Below, piece after piece: positions 26,812 through 35,941 of a stretch of DNA of 64,000 nt. The stretch is from Bacteroidota bacterium (GTDB lineage: Bacteria > Bacteroidota > Bacteroidia > Bacteroidales > Paludibacteraceae): the NCBI GenBank assembly GCA_017860295.1, contig JAFNAS010000012.1, positions 1-64,000 on the forward strand, in the 5' to 3' direction. Within the stretch, counting starts at the first letter, position 1; each line of letters opens with the position of its first letter. The position numbers and the translations under genes are program-made. Below the pieces are notes generated by a model. It was not told where the DNA came from. It saw nothing but the letters and a program-made list of their open reading frames with translations, and did no database searches.

Positions 26812-27378
26812 TTATTCAATCACAATCTCATATTTTACAAGCAATCCGGGCACGCCTTGTAACGAAAATTTTGCTTTACGAAGCGTATTTGCTTCCGGAT
26901 CGATAGTATAATTGTATGCCGATGAGAAGTCAGTCTCTTTTAGGTTTGTATGGTGAAACACTGCATTTTCGAGATTGCACTCTGTGAAACGCGCTTTGCT
27001 CAGATCGCATTCGGTAAAGTCGGCATTGCGTAGCAAACAGTTGACAAACGGTGTTTTGGTCAGTTTTTTACCCGAAAACAGACTGTAATCCATAGGACAG
27101 TTTTCGAAACGGACATTGAGTAATGTGTCGTTACAATCGATAAACGAAGTACCCGTGAGTTTGCAGCCGGAAAAAGCAACGTTATTCAGTTGGCAATTGT
27201 TCATCTTGACAATGCTCAGGTTGCAACCCACAAACCGGCAATCGATGTAAGTCCCAGACATGTATTCTGTCTCTGAAAAATCGCAGTTGGTAAAGGTACA
27301 GTTGTCGAACTCGCAGCCACGGAGCTCGTCTTGCGTGAATGTCCGGTTGGTAAATTCTTTGTCGTCGTGGATAACCAT
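26812..27378 (-). CDS. Pentapeptide-repeat protein
   Basis: Right-handed quadrilateral beta-helix protein of 188 aa. About 20 tandem A(D/N)Lxx-type repeats run from residue 15 to 155 (for example LRGCEFDNCTFTNCDFSETE and CDLSKARFTECNLENAVF), with frequent Cys in the stacked positions. Members such as Qnr and McbG mimic DNA and protect gyrase, but most are of unknown role. Nothing in the context assigns a target. Confidence 0.9.
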   Translation of the reverse strand: MVIHDDKEFTNRTFTQDELRGCEFDNCTFTNCDFSETEYMSGTYIDCRFVGCNLSIVKMNNCQLNNVAFSGCKLTGTSFIDCNDTLLNVRFENCPMDYSLFSGKKLTKTPFVNCLLRNADFTECDLSKARFTECNLENAVFHHTNLKETDFSSAYNYTIDPEANTLRKAKFSLQGVPGLLVKYEIVIE

Positions 27379-27418
27379 AAATTGTATTGTGTAACGTTGA
27401 GTGCTTAATGTTTAATGT

Positions 27419-27796
27419 TTAGTGTTTTTGGTGATAGCTCCGTTTTAAGGCACTTAATTTGTTCGCTATTTTATCAATCTGTAACTGCACTTTATCTAAG
27501 TCTGATTGCTGGATGTAATTCAAATCGTTAGCTATTTGTAATTGGCAGAATGTCTCTAATAAAGAACCATAAGCAACTTCTATAAATCGCTCTTTTTCTT
27601 TGTCGGATGTGCGTGAAGTTCCTTCTACAATATTCGAAACGACAGAAACTCCAGCCCGTTGTAATTGAGAAGCAAGTCCAAATTTTTCCCGATCCGGAAA
27701 TTTATCTGTTAGCATATAAAGATGCTTCACGTAGATGCGGGCATCCTGATAAACCTCTAATTTTTCAAAACTGTATTTCTTTGGCTGACTCACCAT
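27419..27796 (-). CDS. Four-helix bundle protein (23S rRNA intervening-sequence family)
   Basis: The 125-aa product matches the small four-helix family: FEKLEVYQDARIYVKHLY opens helix 1, LASQLQRAGVSVVSNIVEGT is the conserved core, and SLLETFCQLQIANDLNYI follows. Homologues occur inside 23S rRNA intervening sequences and as solitary genes. The role is unknown. Here it is solitary, with short TTTAATGTTTA-type repeats just downstream (27405-27425), suggesting a small acquired unit. Confidence 0.87.
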   Translation of the reverse strand: MVSQPKKYSFEKLEVYQDARIYVKHLYMLTDKFPDREKFGLASQLQRAGVSVVSNIVEGTSRTSDKEKERFIEVAYGSLLETFCQLQIANDLNYIQQSDLDKVQLQIDKIANKLSALKRSYHQKH

Positions 27797-27829
27797 AAAT
27801 AAACATTACACAGTAAACGTTTAACAATT

Positions 27830-30247
27830 CTATCCCATCACGATCCCTTTGGTTAGGAATGCTTCTTTCAGTTTGAGCAAAGCATCGCTTTTTACCTGAT
27901 CGGTATTGGTGATGGTACTCCAGAAGCGTACGGTCAGTCGACAGGAACGTTCCTGTACTTGCGTAAAGAGGATGACCGGCTGTTTTTTTGCAATCACATG
28001 AGGAACCGTGTTTACGGTTGTATTGATAATCGTACTGATGACGTTGGCATCCAGTTCGTCGCCGGTAAGAGCAATTTCTATCATGACTCGTCGCTGATCG
28101 TTGCTGTAGGTCCAGTTGACTATATTTTGCGACAGAATGGTGCCGTTCGGAATAATTACTTCGGCGCCGTCGGCCGTGTTGAGGGTGCTGGCTCGCAAGC
28201 CGATCTCTTTCACTTTGCCCGATTGTCCGCTCACTTCTATTACGTCGCCGATTTGTAACGATCCATCGAAAATCAGAATGATACCCGATACGAAGTTATT
28301 GACGATATTTTGCAAGCCCATACCGATACCAACGCCGAGAGCGCCGAGCACGATGGTGATTTTGTCGATAGGTAATCCAGAAGCAGCTACCGCTAACAGA
28401 TAACCGCCACAAAGAACAAACAATCGTAGCATCAATAACCTTGAATGCTGCCCTTTCGAGATCATACCGTCTTCGGCTTCATTGCCTGTTTCGCCGAAAA
28501 GGAAGCTGATCAACCGTTGCAGAATATGGGCAACCCAGATGATAAGAAAGAACAGCAACACACTCGACAATTTGAACGAGATACTACCTATTGAGCGGGT
28601 AGATGTAAGCAGATCGCCTACCCATTCGCTGATACCGTGGTATATATTTAGATTGGAAGCCAGCATTATGAACCATAAGATAAGAGCAAACGCTATCATC
28701 GGCAACTTCAGTTTGCCTGTTACCAGCGTAGGGTCGAAAGGAACCTTGATTCCTTTTCGCAGCCGACCAAGCTGTATCTGCAACAAGATAACTTCCAGAA
28801 TTGTATCGATACAGATGGGTAATATAACAGCCTGCATTAGGGTAAAGATTGATGTTACGCCAATAATGCCGGCAAGCGAAAAACGGCCGAAGATGTTCGT
28901 CAAAATCGATGATACGGCTAAGAGTACGGAGAGATACATCGACATACGGATCCACTTACGGAAGGATACTTTGTCGTTGCAACGATTGTAAAATCTCAGG
29001 GCAAATACTATTACGCCAATTTGCAACAATACCAGCCAGTAACGTTGTAGTAACTTCGGTTCGACCCAAACGTAGGAGACGGAAACAAGGACAAACAATA
29101 CCACCAAAACAATCCAGGCATACCATGTTTTGCGATCCCATTGCGTAAAGAAGATAACCGATGCAATAATAAATGAGATAAGATATTCTCCCGTCAGGTA
29201 AAGTGTGGGGGCATAGGCATCGAAGAAGGGGATAAGAGCCAGCAATACCATCAGCAGCGCCAACACCGGATGGGTGTTGATATACTTTAAGCGGAGAAAT
29301 GTGAAATGTTCCTTTGGGTCATTAAATGCTTTTAACTGACGTCGTTTTACCCACCACCAACCGAACAGCAGCAACGCTACCAGCAGCATCACAATGCGGC
29401 GTTGCGATGTTTTGTCGAAATAATAAGCGAGCGCTTTCTGTTCCATCATGGAGATGGATGATGCCGATTTGTGAAGTTGTAGTCCTACCGTGTCGGGCAC
29501 AGTGAATTGCCACAGGCAGGGCGCTTCCGGACCGAACAGCTGTAGATCGGCTTTGTCGAGCCGGTTGTCGAGCATATTAAGCATGTTGGCAATGTTCATC
29601 GAATTGTCTGATACCTTCAGTTTCAGTTCGTTCAACTGGTTTAGACCGACACGGGTTATGCTATCGGTACGCATCCATTTACGTTGCATCCGGTCGAGTC
29701 GCTTATCGAATACTTTGGACATCACCGTATCTTTATCCAACCGAATAAAGATAGAGTCTTTCATCGCCGTTTTTAAATACAGTTTGGCATGATAAAAACG
29801 GTTGTATGTCGTGGTTAAAAATTGTCTGAGTTGTTGATTGTCGTCATCGAGATTTTCGATGAAACTCTGATAAAGGTATAGATTTCGCAGGTTTACACGG
29901 GCGCGCCTACCTCCAAGACGTTCGCGGATTTCGGCAATATCTTTGGTGATCTTATCCAGACGACGACCGGAGCTCATCACTTTCAGGCTCATTTTTACAC
30001 TGTCGCGAATTGTGTTTAGTTTGTCGTTCACCCGTTCGATGCTTGTCATGTAGTCACCGGAGGTAATCGTGTCGGCGGTTGCCCATATCATTTTCCGGTG
30101 GTGCCGGAGCGTGTCGTGTTTGAGGTTTTTGCTCACCTTGCCGGTGTCGGTTGCAGCTGATGGGGTAGGGAGAGGTGGCGTTGTTTGTGCCGTTACAATG
30201 GCTGTGGTCGCAATTAAAATGCTGAACAATAAAACTATTTTTTTCAT
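27830..30247 (-). CDS. Large mechanosensitive ion channel, MscS/MscK family
   Basis: An 805-aa channel that should open under membrane tension and release solutes on hypo-osmotic shock. The signal peptide (residues 1-20) is followed by a long periplasmic helical region (about 55-250) and roughly ten membrane helices. The MscS core is near the C-terminus: pore helix GALGVGIGMGLQNIVNNFVSG, then the beta domain IFDGSLQIGDVIEVSGQSG and VIIPNGTILSQNIVNW. The length and extra helices place it with MscK-like proteins rather than the minimal MscS. Confidence 0.9.
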   Translation of the reverse strand: MKKIVLLFSILIATTAIVTAQTTPPLPTPSAATDTGKVSKNLKHDTLRHHRKMIWATADTITSGDYMTSIERVNDKLNTIRDSVKMSLKVMSSGRRLDKITKDIAEIRERLGGRRARVNLRNLYLYQSFIENLDDDNQQLRQFLTTTYNRFYHAKLYLKTAMKDSIFIRLDKDTVMSKVFDKRLDRMQRKWMRTDSITRVGLNQLNELKLKVSDNSMNIANMLNMLDNRLDKADLQLFGPEAPCLWQFTVPDTVGLQLHKSASSISMMEQKALAYYFDKTSQRRIVMLLVALLLFGWWWVKRRQLKAFNDPKEHFTFLRLKYINTHPVLALLMVLLALIPFFDAYAPTLYLTGEYLISFIIASVIFFTQWDRKTWYAWIVLVVLFVLVSVSYVWVEPKLLQRYWLVLLQIGVIVFALRFYNRCNDKVSFRKWIRMSMYLSVLLAVSSILTNIFGRFSLAGIIGVTSIFTLMQAVILPICIDTILEVILLQIQLGRLRKGIKVPFDPTLVTGKLKLPMIAFALILWFIMLASNLNIYHGISEWVGDLLTSTRSIGSISFKLSSVLLFFLIIWVAHILQRLISFLFGETGNEAEDGMISKGQHSRLLMLRLFVLCGGYLLAVAASGLPIDKITIVLGALGVGIGMGLQNIVNNFVSGIILIFDGSLQIGDVIEVSGQSGKVKEIGLRASTLNTADGAEVIIPNGTILSQNIVNWTYSNDQRRVMIEIALTGDELDANVISTIINTTVNTVPHVIAKKQPVILFTQVQERSCRLTVRFWSTITNTDQVKSDALLKLKEAFLTKGIVMG

Positions 30248-30275
30248 CTGCTACAATCTTGTCTCTGTTATCGGT

Positions 30276-30671
30276 TTATTCAAAATGTGGGCTGGCTACT
30301 AATTCCAGCCGGTTTCCTTCCGGATCGAGAACCACGCCTTCGTAATAACCGTCACCGGTTCTGCGCGGAAGACTCGCTACTTCAATGCCGTCATGCTGCA
30401 TCTTCGCCGTAAGTGCGTCTACTTCGGAGGGTGTGCCTATTGTTATCGCTATGTGTGTCCACCCAAAGGTGTCGTCTGTCTGGCCGGAGGTAATATCGTT
30501 TCGATGCATCAGTTCGATGCGGCCACCGTCGGCAAAATAGATAAAAAAAGAGGAAAATCCTTTGGCAGAGTTCTTATACCGTTCTCCCGAGCTGCAATCG
30601 AAATATTTCAGGTAGAACGCTCTCATCTTTTCCAGACTTTGTGCCCAGAGCGCAATGTGATCTATTTTCAT
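30276..30671 (-). CDS. VOC (glyoxalase/bleomycin resistance) family protein
   Basis: A 131-aa protein of two beta-alpha-beta-beta-beta modules. Likely metal ligands are H5 (MKIDHIALWA), E in GRIELMH, H in GWTHIAITIG and E near the C-terminus in DPEGNRLELV. The layout fits glyoxalase I-like or lactoylglutathione-lyase-like members. The reaction is not identifiable. Confidence 0.85.
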   Translation of the reverse strand: MKIDHIALWAQSLEKMRAFYLKYFDCSSGERYKNSAKGFSSFFIYFADGGRIELMHRNDITSGQTDDTFGWTHIAITIGTPSEVDALTAKMQHDGIEVASLPRRTGDGYYEGVVLDPEGNRLELVASPHFE

Positions 30672-30700
30672 CTGTTCTTGTAATTGTCTGTTCCGCTTTG

Positions 30701-31327
30701 TCAGGATTCAAAACCGGAGATGTTCGGATTGTGTATCAAAAACGACTCAAACTGATCGCGTTTGCCCGGTTGTATCTCTATGTTGTACTCCACGCAAACG
30801 ATTCCCGATTGTTTGCTGGTTTTAATGCGCAGGTATTTGATGTTCATTCTTCCAAATTCGGCTTCGAGTGTTTCGAGAGAGTATGTTTCGGGTTGGAAGC
30901 GTATTTCGTAATTCTTCATCTGGTGCAGCGAGTCGAAGGTGCTTTCGAATTTGAACAGAGCCAACAATATCAGCATGACCAGTACTACTACCATGGCCGC
31001 CAGCGCATAAAACTGCAAGCCGATGCACATGCCGATAGCCGCAGCCATCCAGATAATTGCCGCCGAGGTGATGCCCTTTACATTGGCACCCTCTTTGAAT
31101 ACCACACCGGCTCCGATAAAGCCAATACCGGTTACGATGTTGGAAGCGATGCGATCGTCTCCCATCCACGAAACGGAGAGGATGGTAAACAGGCAGGAGC
31201 TAACGGTAATCAGAATCATGGTGCGGAAACCGGCCGGCTTGTTGTGATACTCGCGCTCCAGTCCGAGAGTGGCTCCCGCAGCAAAGGCTGCCAGTATCTG
31301 CACGTAAGGAATGTAGTCTAGTTGCAT
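30701..31327 (-). CDS. MgtC/SapB family membrane protein
   Basis: Inner-membrane protein of 208 aa with four N-terminal helices containing the family signature AAGATLGLEREYHNKPAGFR and GIGFIGAGVVFKEG, then a cytoplasmic ACT-like C-terminal domain of about 80 residues. MgtC proteins support growth at low Mg2+ and modulate ATP synthase in Salmonella. ATG 31327 (MQLDYIPYVQ) is chosen over an upstream frame to 31396 that adds an unconserved hydrophilic leader. Confidence 0.88.
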   Translation of the reverse strand: MQLDYIPYVQILAAFAAGATLGLEREYHNKPAGFRTMILITVSSCLFTILSVSWMGDDRIASNIVTGIGFIGAGVVFKEGANVKGITSAAIIWMAAAIGMCIGLQFYALAAMVVVLVMLILLALFKFESTFDSLHQMKNYEIRFQPETYSLETLEAEFGRMNIKYLRIKTSKQSGIVCVEYNIEIQPGKRDQFESFLIHNPNISGFES

Positions 31328-31488
31328 AAGCCGCTGGTGTTGGATGTGATTTGCAAAAATACGAATAGTTGCGGCTTTTTCGTCAGAAAGAGGCAAAATA
31401 GAGGGCCAAGGTTATTAAGATTTTGTTTCCGGAGAGTCAAAGGCAAGTTCCTTTTTGTTGATGCATATAAAAATAACGTTATTTAACT

Positions 31489-31531
31489 TTGCGGTAAGGA
31501 TATTGTTCGTAATTTTGCGAACAACGAACAA
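31489..31531 (+). promoter_or_regulatory. arsR promoter with overlapping ArsR-type operator
   Basis: TTG (31489-31491), 18 bp, TAATTTTG (31510-31517). The -7 box sits inside an inverted repeat TTGTTCG (31503-31509)/CGAACAA (31518-31524), followed by another CGAACAA half-site (31525-31531). A repressor bound here would block the promoter, as expected for autoregulation by ArsR. A second possible -7 box, TAACTTTG, lies at 31484-31491. Confidence 0.65.
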
Positions 31532-31548
31532 ATAAAATTATTTATACT

Positions 31549-31881
31549 ATGAATTGCTGCGAAAAACAAGAATATACCATCGATAATGAGCAACTTGCAC
31601 GCTTTGCCAAAGCGATGGGACATCCGGCCCGAATCTCCATTCTTCACTTTTTGGCCAATCTCGACAGCTGTTATTTCGGCGATATTCACAACGAACTGCC
31701 GATTGCCAAAGCTACCGTCTCGCAACATCTGAAAGAGTTGAAAGATGCCGGACTCATTACCGGAACTATTGAAGCACCCAAAGTGAAATATTGCATCCAT
31801 CGGGAGAACTGGGCAAAGGCGCAGACCTATTTCAATACATTCTTTGCTTCATTAAAAGAAAAAGATCTTTGTTGCGAATAA
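31549..31881 (+). CDS. arsR: ArsR-family metalloregulator
   Basis: Winged-helix repressor (110 aa) that leaves DNA on binding a thiophilic ligand. The recognition region is ELPIAKATVSQHLKELKDAG. Cysteines lie at both ends (C3, C4 and C108, C109) plus one in LDSCYFGD. This vicinal-Cys layout differs from the ELCVCDL motif of classical plasmid ArsR, so the inducer could be arsenic or mercury. It heads the arsenic/hgcAB operon and its operator overlaps the promoter. Confidence 0.9.
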   Translation: MNCCEKQEYTIDNEQLARFAKAMGHPARISILHFLANLDSCYFGDIHNELPIAKATVSQHLKELKDAGLITGTIEAPKVKYCIHRENWAKAQTYFNTFFASLKEKDLCCE

Positions 31882-31899
31882 CATTAAATATTAAAGCTA

Positions 31900-32148
31900 A
31901 TGAAAATTCAAGTACTGGGTACGGGATGTGCCAAATGTAAATCGCTTGAAAAGGCGGTGCGCGAAGTGGTGGTTCAAAACAACATCGACGCAGAAGTGAC
32001 CAAAGTGGAAGATATCATGGAAATCATGAAATTCAACGTGATGACAACTCCAGCGCTGGTTGTCGACGGAAAAGTAGTACTAAAAGGGCGGGTGCCGTCC
32101 AACGATGAACTAAAGCAGATATTAACCAATAAAATTTTTCTGATATGA
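31900..32148 (+). CDS. Small thioredoxin-like redox protein
   Basis: An 82-aa thioredoxin-fold protein with an active-site motif C10-AK-C13 in LGTGCAKCKSLE and the cis-proline segment MTTPALVVDGKVV. It belongs to the redox-active disulfide protein 2 group, often found beside ArsP-type permeases. It could supply electrons to ArsC or handle trivalent arsenicals. It overlaps arsF by 4 nt, so the two are translationally coupled. Confidence 0.88.
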   Translation: MKIQVLGTGCAKCKSLEKAVREVVVQNNIDAEVTKVEDIMEIMKFNVMTTPALVVDGKVVLKGRVPSNDELKQILTNKIFLI

Positions 32149-32573
32149 AACGAACAATCTTATTCTCGTTGATGCTGCTTTTGACAGCCTCTTTTGCCGA
32201 AAGTCAAACCGCAAAAAAAGGAGCAGTAACTCCTATTGCAACAGTGAAGCAGGCTAAAGTCGAGGTATATTATTTCCATTTTACCCGTCGTTGTGTTACA
32301 TGCCAGGCTGTCGAAACCGAATCGCAGAAGGCCGTTGCAGCGCTTTATCCGGCACAATCGAAGCAGGGAAGCATCACTTTTAAATCATTGAATCTGGATG
32401 ATAAAAGCAGTAAGGCGATGGCAACACGCTGTAAAGCCGAAGGGCAGGCATTGCTCGTTATCAGTGGAAATAAACGCTTCGATCTGACCGATCAGGGCTT
32501 TATGTATGCCCGATCCAATCCGGCTAAATTGAAAGCAGAGCTCAAAAAGATCATCGATCCGCTGATTCGTTAA
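32145..32573 (+). CDS. arsF: ArsF-like secreted thioredoxin-fold protein
   Basis: A 142-aa protein with a signal peptide (residues 1-20) and a thioredoxin-like domain: C50 and C53 in FTRRCVTCQAVE, a further Cys in TRCKAEGQALLVI. It matches the ArsF family annotated as a nitrophenyl compound nitroreductase subunit, linked to detoxification of nitro-aromatic arsenicals. The nitroreductase label is inherited from the family; nothing here shows flavin binding. Its gene lies 7 nt before arsG. Confidence 0.8.
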   Translation: MKRTILFSLMLLLTASFAESQTAKKGAVTPIATVKQAKVEVYYFHFTRRCVTCQAVETESQKAVAALYPAQSKQGSITFKSLNLDDKSSKAMATRCKAEGQALLVISGNKRFDLTDQGFMYARSNPAKLKAELKKIIDPLIR

Positions 32574-32580
32574 ATACCCT

Positions 32581-33285
32581 ATGGAATTTCTCCAAAGTAT
32601 TCTCGATAACTCTCAGTACGCTTTTCTGACGGCGTTTGTATTGGGGTTGATGACCGCCATCAGTCCCTGCCCGCTGGCAACCAATATCACGGCCATCGGA
32701 TTTATCAGCCGCGATCTGACCGACCGCCGGAGAGTATTTTACAACGGATTGGTCTACACCCTCGGACGGGCAATCAGTTATGTCGGTCTGGCGCTAATCA
32801 TCTACTTCGGAGCCAGCAAAATGAACGTTTCGCTCTTTTTTCAGGGTTGGGGAGAAACGGTGCTTGGTCCGCTGCTGATCGTGATCGGACTGGTGATGCT
32901 TGGGGTGATTCCGGTTAAATTTCCGGGCTTGCACAAACTGACCGACAAAATCGGTGAAGGTAAAAACGGAACTGTCTGGAGTTCGCTTCTGTTGGGAGTG
33001 GTATTTGCCCTGGCCTTTTGTCCTTACAGCGGAGTGCTTTACTTCGCGATGCTCATCCCTATGACCGTTTCGAGTGCCGGAGGTCTCTATCTTCCGGTTG
33101 TTTTTGCCATAGCCACCGGGCTGCCGGTAATCCTGTTTGCCTGGCTGCTTGCATTCGCGGTGAGTAATGTGGGTGCTGTGTACAACAAGATAAAGATATT
33201 CGAATTGTGGTTTCGGAGAGTCGTTTCGGTAGTGTTTATTGCGGTGGGAATTTACTATATGCTTATATTGTTTATTCTCACGTAA
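32581..33285 (+). CDS. arsG: ArsG-family aromatic arsenical efflux permease (CcdA-like)
   Basis: A 234-aa inner-membrane protein with six helices of the CcdA/DsbD type. The paired cysteines that mark the fold are in AISPCPLATN (C30) and ALAFCPYSGVL. In Bacteroidota, members beside arsF are annotated as aromatic aminobenzylarsenical efflux permeases. An alternative is a thiol-disulfide carrier delivering electrons to ArsF across the membrane; both readings fit the sequence. Confidence 0.8.
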   Translation: MEFLQSILDNSQYAFLTAFVLGLMTAISPCPLATNITAIGFISRDLTDRRRVFYNGLVYTLGRAISYVGLALIIYFGASKMNVSLFFQGWGETVLGPLLIVIGLVMLGVIPVKFPGLHKLTDKIGEGKNGTVWSSLLLGVVFALAFCPYSGVLYFAMLIPMTVSSAGGLYLPVVFAIATGLPVILFAWLLAFAVSNVGAVYNKIKIFELWFRRVVSVVFIAVGIYYMLILFILT

Positions 33286-33436
33286 GTGTATGACAAGAAA
33301 TAGTAAACGAGTTGACAAGTTGACGAGGAATCTGTTTTAGGAAATGCAAGAGGAACCAACACTTACAAATAACCGGGAATATTTGCAATTCAAATTTTCA
33401 AATTTTCAAATCTTCACATCCCCAAATTTTAACTGT

Positions 33437-34456
33437 ATGAAGTGGAACAAACAAATCACATGGACACTGTTGGCGTTGCCGGTCTGGTATCTTCTCTATG
33501 TCAATTTACAGCCCTTGGCTGACTGGATTGTGAGGATCTTACCCGGTATGTCGAACGGTGCTCCGCTGACCGAAGCGATCCGGTTCTTTATCTTTGAGTT
33601 TCCCAAGGTGTTGCTCCTGCTGGTGCTTATTATCTTTTTTGTGGGGATTGTGCGCAGTTTCTTCACCCCCGAGCGTACCCGCAAGGCACTCGAAGGCAAG
33701 AATACCTTTACCGGCAATGTGATGGCTGCGCTTTTGGGTATTGTTACCCCTTTTTGCTCCTGTTCGGCTATTCCGTTGTTTCTTGGATTTGTTGAGTCGG
33801 GAGTGCCTTTGGGTATCACCTTCTCCTTTCTGATTGCAGCGCCTATGATCAATGAAGTGGCCGTTGTGCTGCTTTATGGAATGTTTGGCTGGAAAACGGT
33901 GTTGATCTACATCTCAACCGGTCTTGCGATTGCTATTCTGGCCGGATGGATTATTGGTCGGCTTCACCTGGAAAAATGGGTAGAAGAGTGGGTATATGCC
34001 ACACGTTTTGAAAAAGGAGAGATGGAAGAGACGAAGATTACTTTTCCGCAACGCATTGGAATGGGATTGACCGCCGTAAAGGAGATTGTGAGTAAAGTGT
34101 GGCTCTACGTGGCACTGGGTATTGCAGTCGGTGCCGGCGTTCATGGATACGTTCCTGCCGAATTTATGGCATCGTTGATGGGGAAAGATGTTTGGTATGC
34201 TGTTCCGCTATCTGTCTTGATCGGTGTGCCGCTCTATTCGAATGCGGCGGGTATCGTGCCCATTGTTTCCGTGCTAATTGAAAAAGGAGCCGCGTTGGGC
34301 ACAGCACTGGCCTTTATGATGTCGGTCATTGCCTTGTCGTTGCCCGAAATGATTATACTGAAGAAGGTTTTGAAACTGCCACTTATTATTACGTTTATTG
34401 CCATTGTTGCCATAGGAATTATGCTAGTCGGATTGTTGTTCAATCTTATTATGTAA
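33437..34456 (+). CDS. arsP: ArsP-like permease (organoarsenical efflux family)
   Basis: A 339-aa permease with about eight membrane helices in two related halves. The conserved TPFCSCSAIP motif (C107, C109) lies in the first half and GVPLYSNAAGIVPI in the second. ArsP exports trivalent methyl- and aryl-arsenicals; close relatives are of unknown substrate. ATG 33437 is chosen over an upstream frame (33344) that would encode a low-complexity Phe/Asn leader. A 151-nt AT-rich gap separates it from arsG. Confidence 0.82.
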   Translation: MKWNKQITWTLLALPVWYLLYVNLQPLADWIVRILPGMSNGAPLTEAIRFFIFEFPKVLLLLVLIIFFVGIVRSFFTPERTRKALEGKNTFTGNVMAALLGIVTPFCSCSAIPLFLGFVESGVPLGITFSFLIAAPMINEVAVVLLYGMFGWKTVLIYISTGLAIAILAGWIIGRLHLEKWVEEWVYATRFEKGEMEETKITFPQRIGMGLTAVKEIVSKVWLYVALGIAVGAGVHGYVPAEFMASLMGKDVWYAVPLSVLIGVPLYSNAAGIVPIVSVLIEKGAALGTALAFMMSVIALSLPEMIILKKVLKLPLIITFIAIVAIGIMLVGLLFNLIM

Positions 34457-34489
34457 CCCATTTGCAAACCAATATAACGATTTACAAAT

Positions 34490-34912
34490 ATGAAGATTCT
34501 TATTTTATGTACAGGAAATAGTTGCCGTAGCCAGATGGCGCACGGTTGGTTACAATCGTTCGATGCGAGTCTGACCGTGTGCTCGGCAGGAACGCAGGCG
34601 AGTGGTAAACTCAACGAGAAAGCGGTTGCCGTGATGCGCGAAGCGGGCATCGACATCAGTCATCACACTTCCGATCCGGTGGAGAAGTACCTCAGCGAAG
34701 AGTGGGACTACGTGATTACCGTTTGCGGAGGTGCCAACGAGGCGTGCCCCGCTTTTTTCGGTAAGGTGAAACATCGTTTGCATATCGGGTTCGACGATCC
34801 GAGCCATGCAGTGGGTAGCGACGACTTTATCTGGAGCGAGTTTCGTCGTGTCCGTGACGAAATCAAAGAGGGTTTTTATACGTTTTACGTCGAGAATATC
34901 AAAGGAAAATGA
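34490..34912 (+). CDS. arsC: Arsenate reductase, thioredoxin-coupled
   Basis: Reduces arsenate to arsenite using a low-molecular-weight phosphatase fold (140 aa). The phosphate-binding loop is C7-x5-R13 in CTGNSCRSQ, and the second and third redox cysteines are C79 and C86 (TVCGGANEACP). This is the pattern of the thioredoxin-linked (Staphylococcus pI258 type) enzymes. The stop overlaps the hgcA start by 4 nt, coupling translation of arsenate reduction and mercury methylation genes. Confidence 0.92.
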   Translation: MKILILCTGNSCRSQMAHGWLQSFDASLTVCSAGTQASGKLNEKAVAVMREAGIDISHHTSDPVEKYLSEEWDYVITVCGGANEACPAFFGKVKHRLHIGFDDPSHAVGSDDFIWSEFRRVRDEIKEGFYTFYVENIKGK

Positions 34913-35940
34913 GCATTGCAGCTTCTGTTAATTTGAATGAGCTCGGACTGCTGACAGCCCGCATTCCCCGCGTGTCGGCACAATTGACTCTCCCTGACAA
35001 GCTGGGAGCTTTACGTGTGCGCTTCGGCATTGGGCGCGACGATTACAAAGTAACTCCGGGGCTTTACAAGATCGGCAATCCTGACAGTCAGTCGGATGTG
35101 CTGCTTTCTGCCAATTACAAGCTTAGCTTCGATATGTTGCGTAAAGAGCTTGATGGTATGAATCTCTGGTTGCTGGTGGTCGACACAAAAGGTGTGAATG
35201 TGTGGTGCGCTGCCGGTAAAGGTAATTTCGGTACCGACACGGTTGTACGCGGGATAAAAAAGACATCGTTGGAGAGCGTGGTGACGCATCGCCGGATTAT
35301 TGCGCCGCAACTATCGGCCAGCGGAGTGGCGGCACACAAAGTAAAGGAGCTATCCGGTTTCAGAATCAGCTTCGGACCGGTATTGGCCAAAGATGTTCAG
35401 CCGTTTATCGATGCCGGATATAAGGCGACTCCCGCAATGCGGCGGGTACGTTTTCCCATGAAGGAGCGTGCCAAGCTGATTCCGGTCGATTTTATGTACG
35501 GAAAATACAAACTGCTGGCGGTTCTGGCATCTCTCTTTGTAATTGCCGGGCTCGATCGTAGCGGCTTTTTGTTCGGCAAAATGGTAAGCGAATCGGCCTT
35601 TCCGTTGATTGCAATCTTCAGTGCCTATATTGCGGGTATTGGACTCACACCGCTCTTTTTGCCGTGGGTGCCTTTTCGTCCGTTTGCCCTGAAGGGCGCT
35701 TTCTGGGGCCTGCTCTCCTCTTTGTTGTGGATCGTGTTGCTCCATCCCGCATTGCCCGAAGCCATTGCTATCGGACTGATTAGTCTGAGTGTAGCTTCTT
35801 TTATGGCTATGAATTTTACCGGATCATCCACCTTTACCTCGCTATCGGGGGTGCAAAAGGAGATGAAATGGGCCATCCCCATGCAGATCGGGGCTCTTGC
35901 ATCCGGATTTATCCTATTAATTCTTTCAAAACTGCTCTGA
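34909..35940 (+). CDS. hgcA: Mercury methylation corrinoid protein HgcA
   Basis: Transfers a methyl group from its corrinoid cofactor to Hg(II), forming methylmercury. The 343-aa length is right. The N-terminal corrinoid-binding domain (about 1-165) carries the diagnostic cap-helix motif NVWCAAGKG at 97-105, with C100 as the lower cobalt ligand. Residues from about 168 form the membrane domain with five helices, as known for HgcA and absent from the otherwise related CFeSP of acetogens. It starts within the arsC stop (ATGA overlap) and is followed 1 nt later by hgcB. Confidence 0.95.
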   Translation: MSIAASVNLNELGLLTARIPRVSAQLTLPDKLGALRVRFGIGRDDYKVTPGLYKIGNPDSQSDVLLSANYKLSFDMLRKELDGMNLWLLVVDTKGVNVWCAAGKGNFGTDTVVRGIKKTSLESVVTHRRIIAPQLSASGVAAHKVKELSGFRISFGPVLAKDVQPFIDAGYKATPAMRRVRFPMKERAKLIPVDFMYGKYKLLAVLASLFVIAGLDRSGFLFGKMVSESAFPLIAIFSAYIAGIGLTPLFLPWVPFRPFALKGAFWGLLSSLLWIVLLHPALPEAIAIGLISLSVASFMAMNFTGSSTFTSLSGVQKEMKWAIPMQIGALASGFILLILSKLL

Positions 35941-35941
35941 T

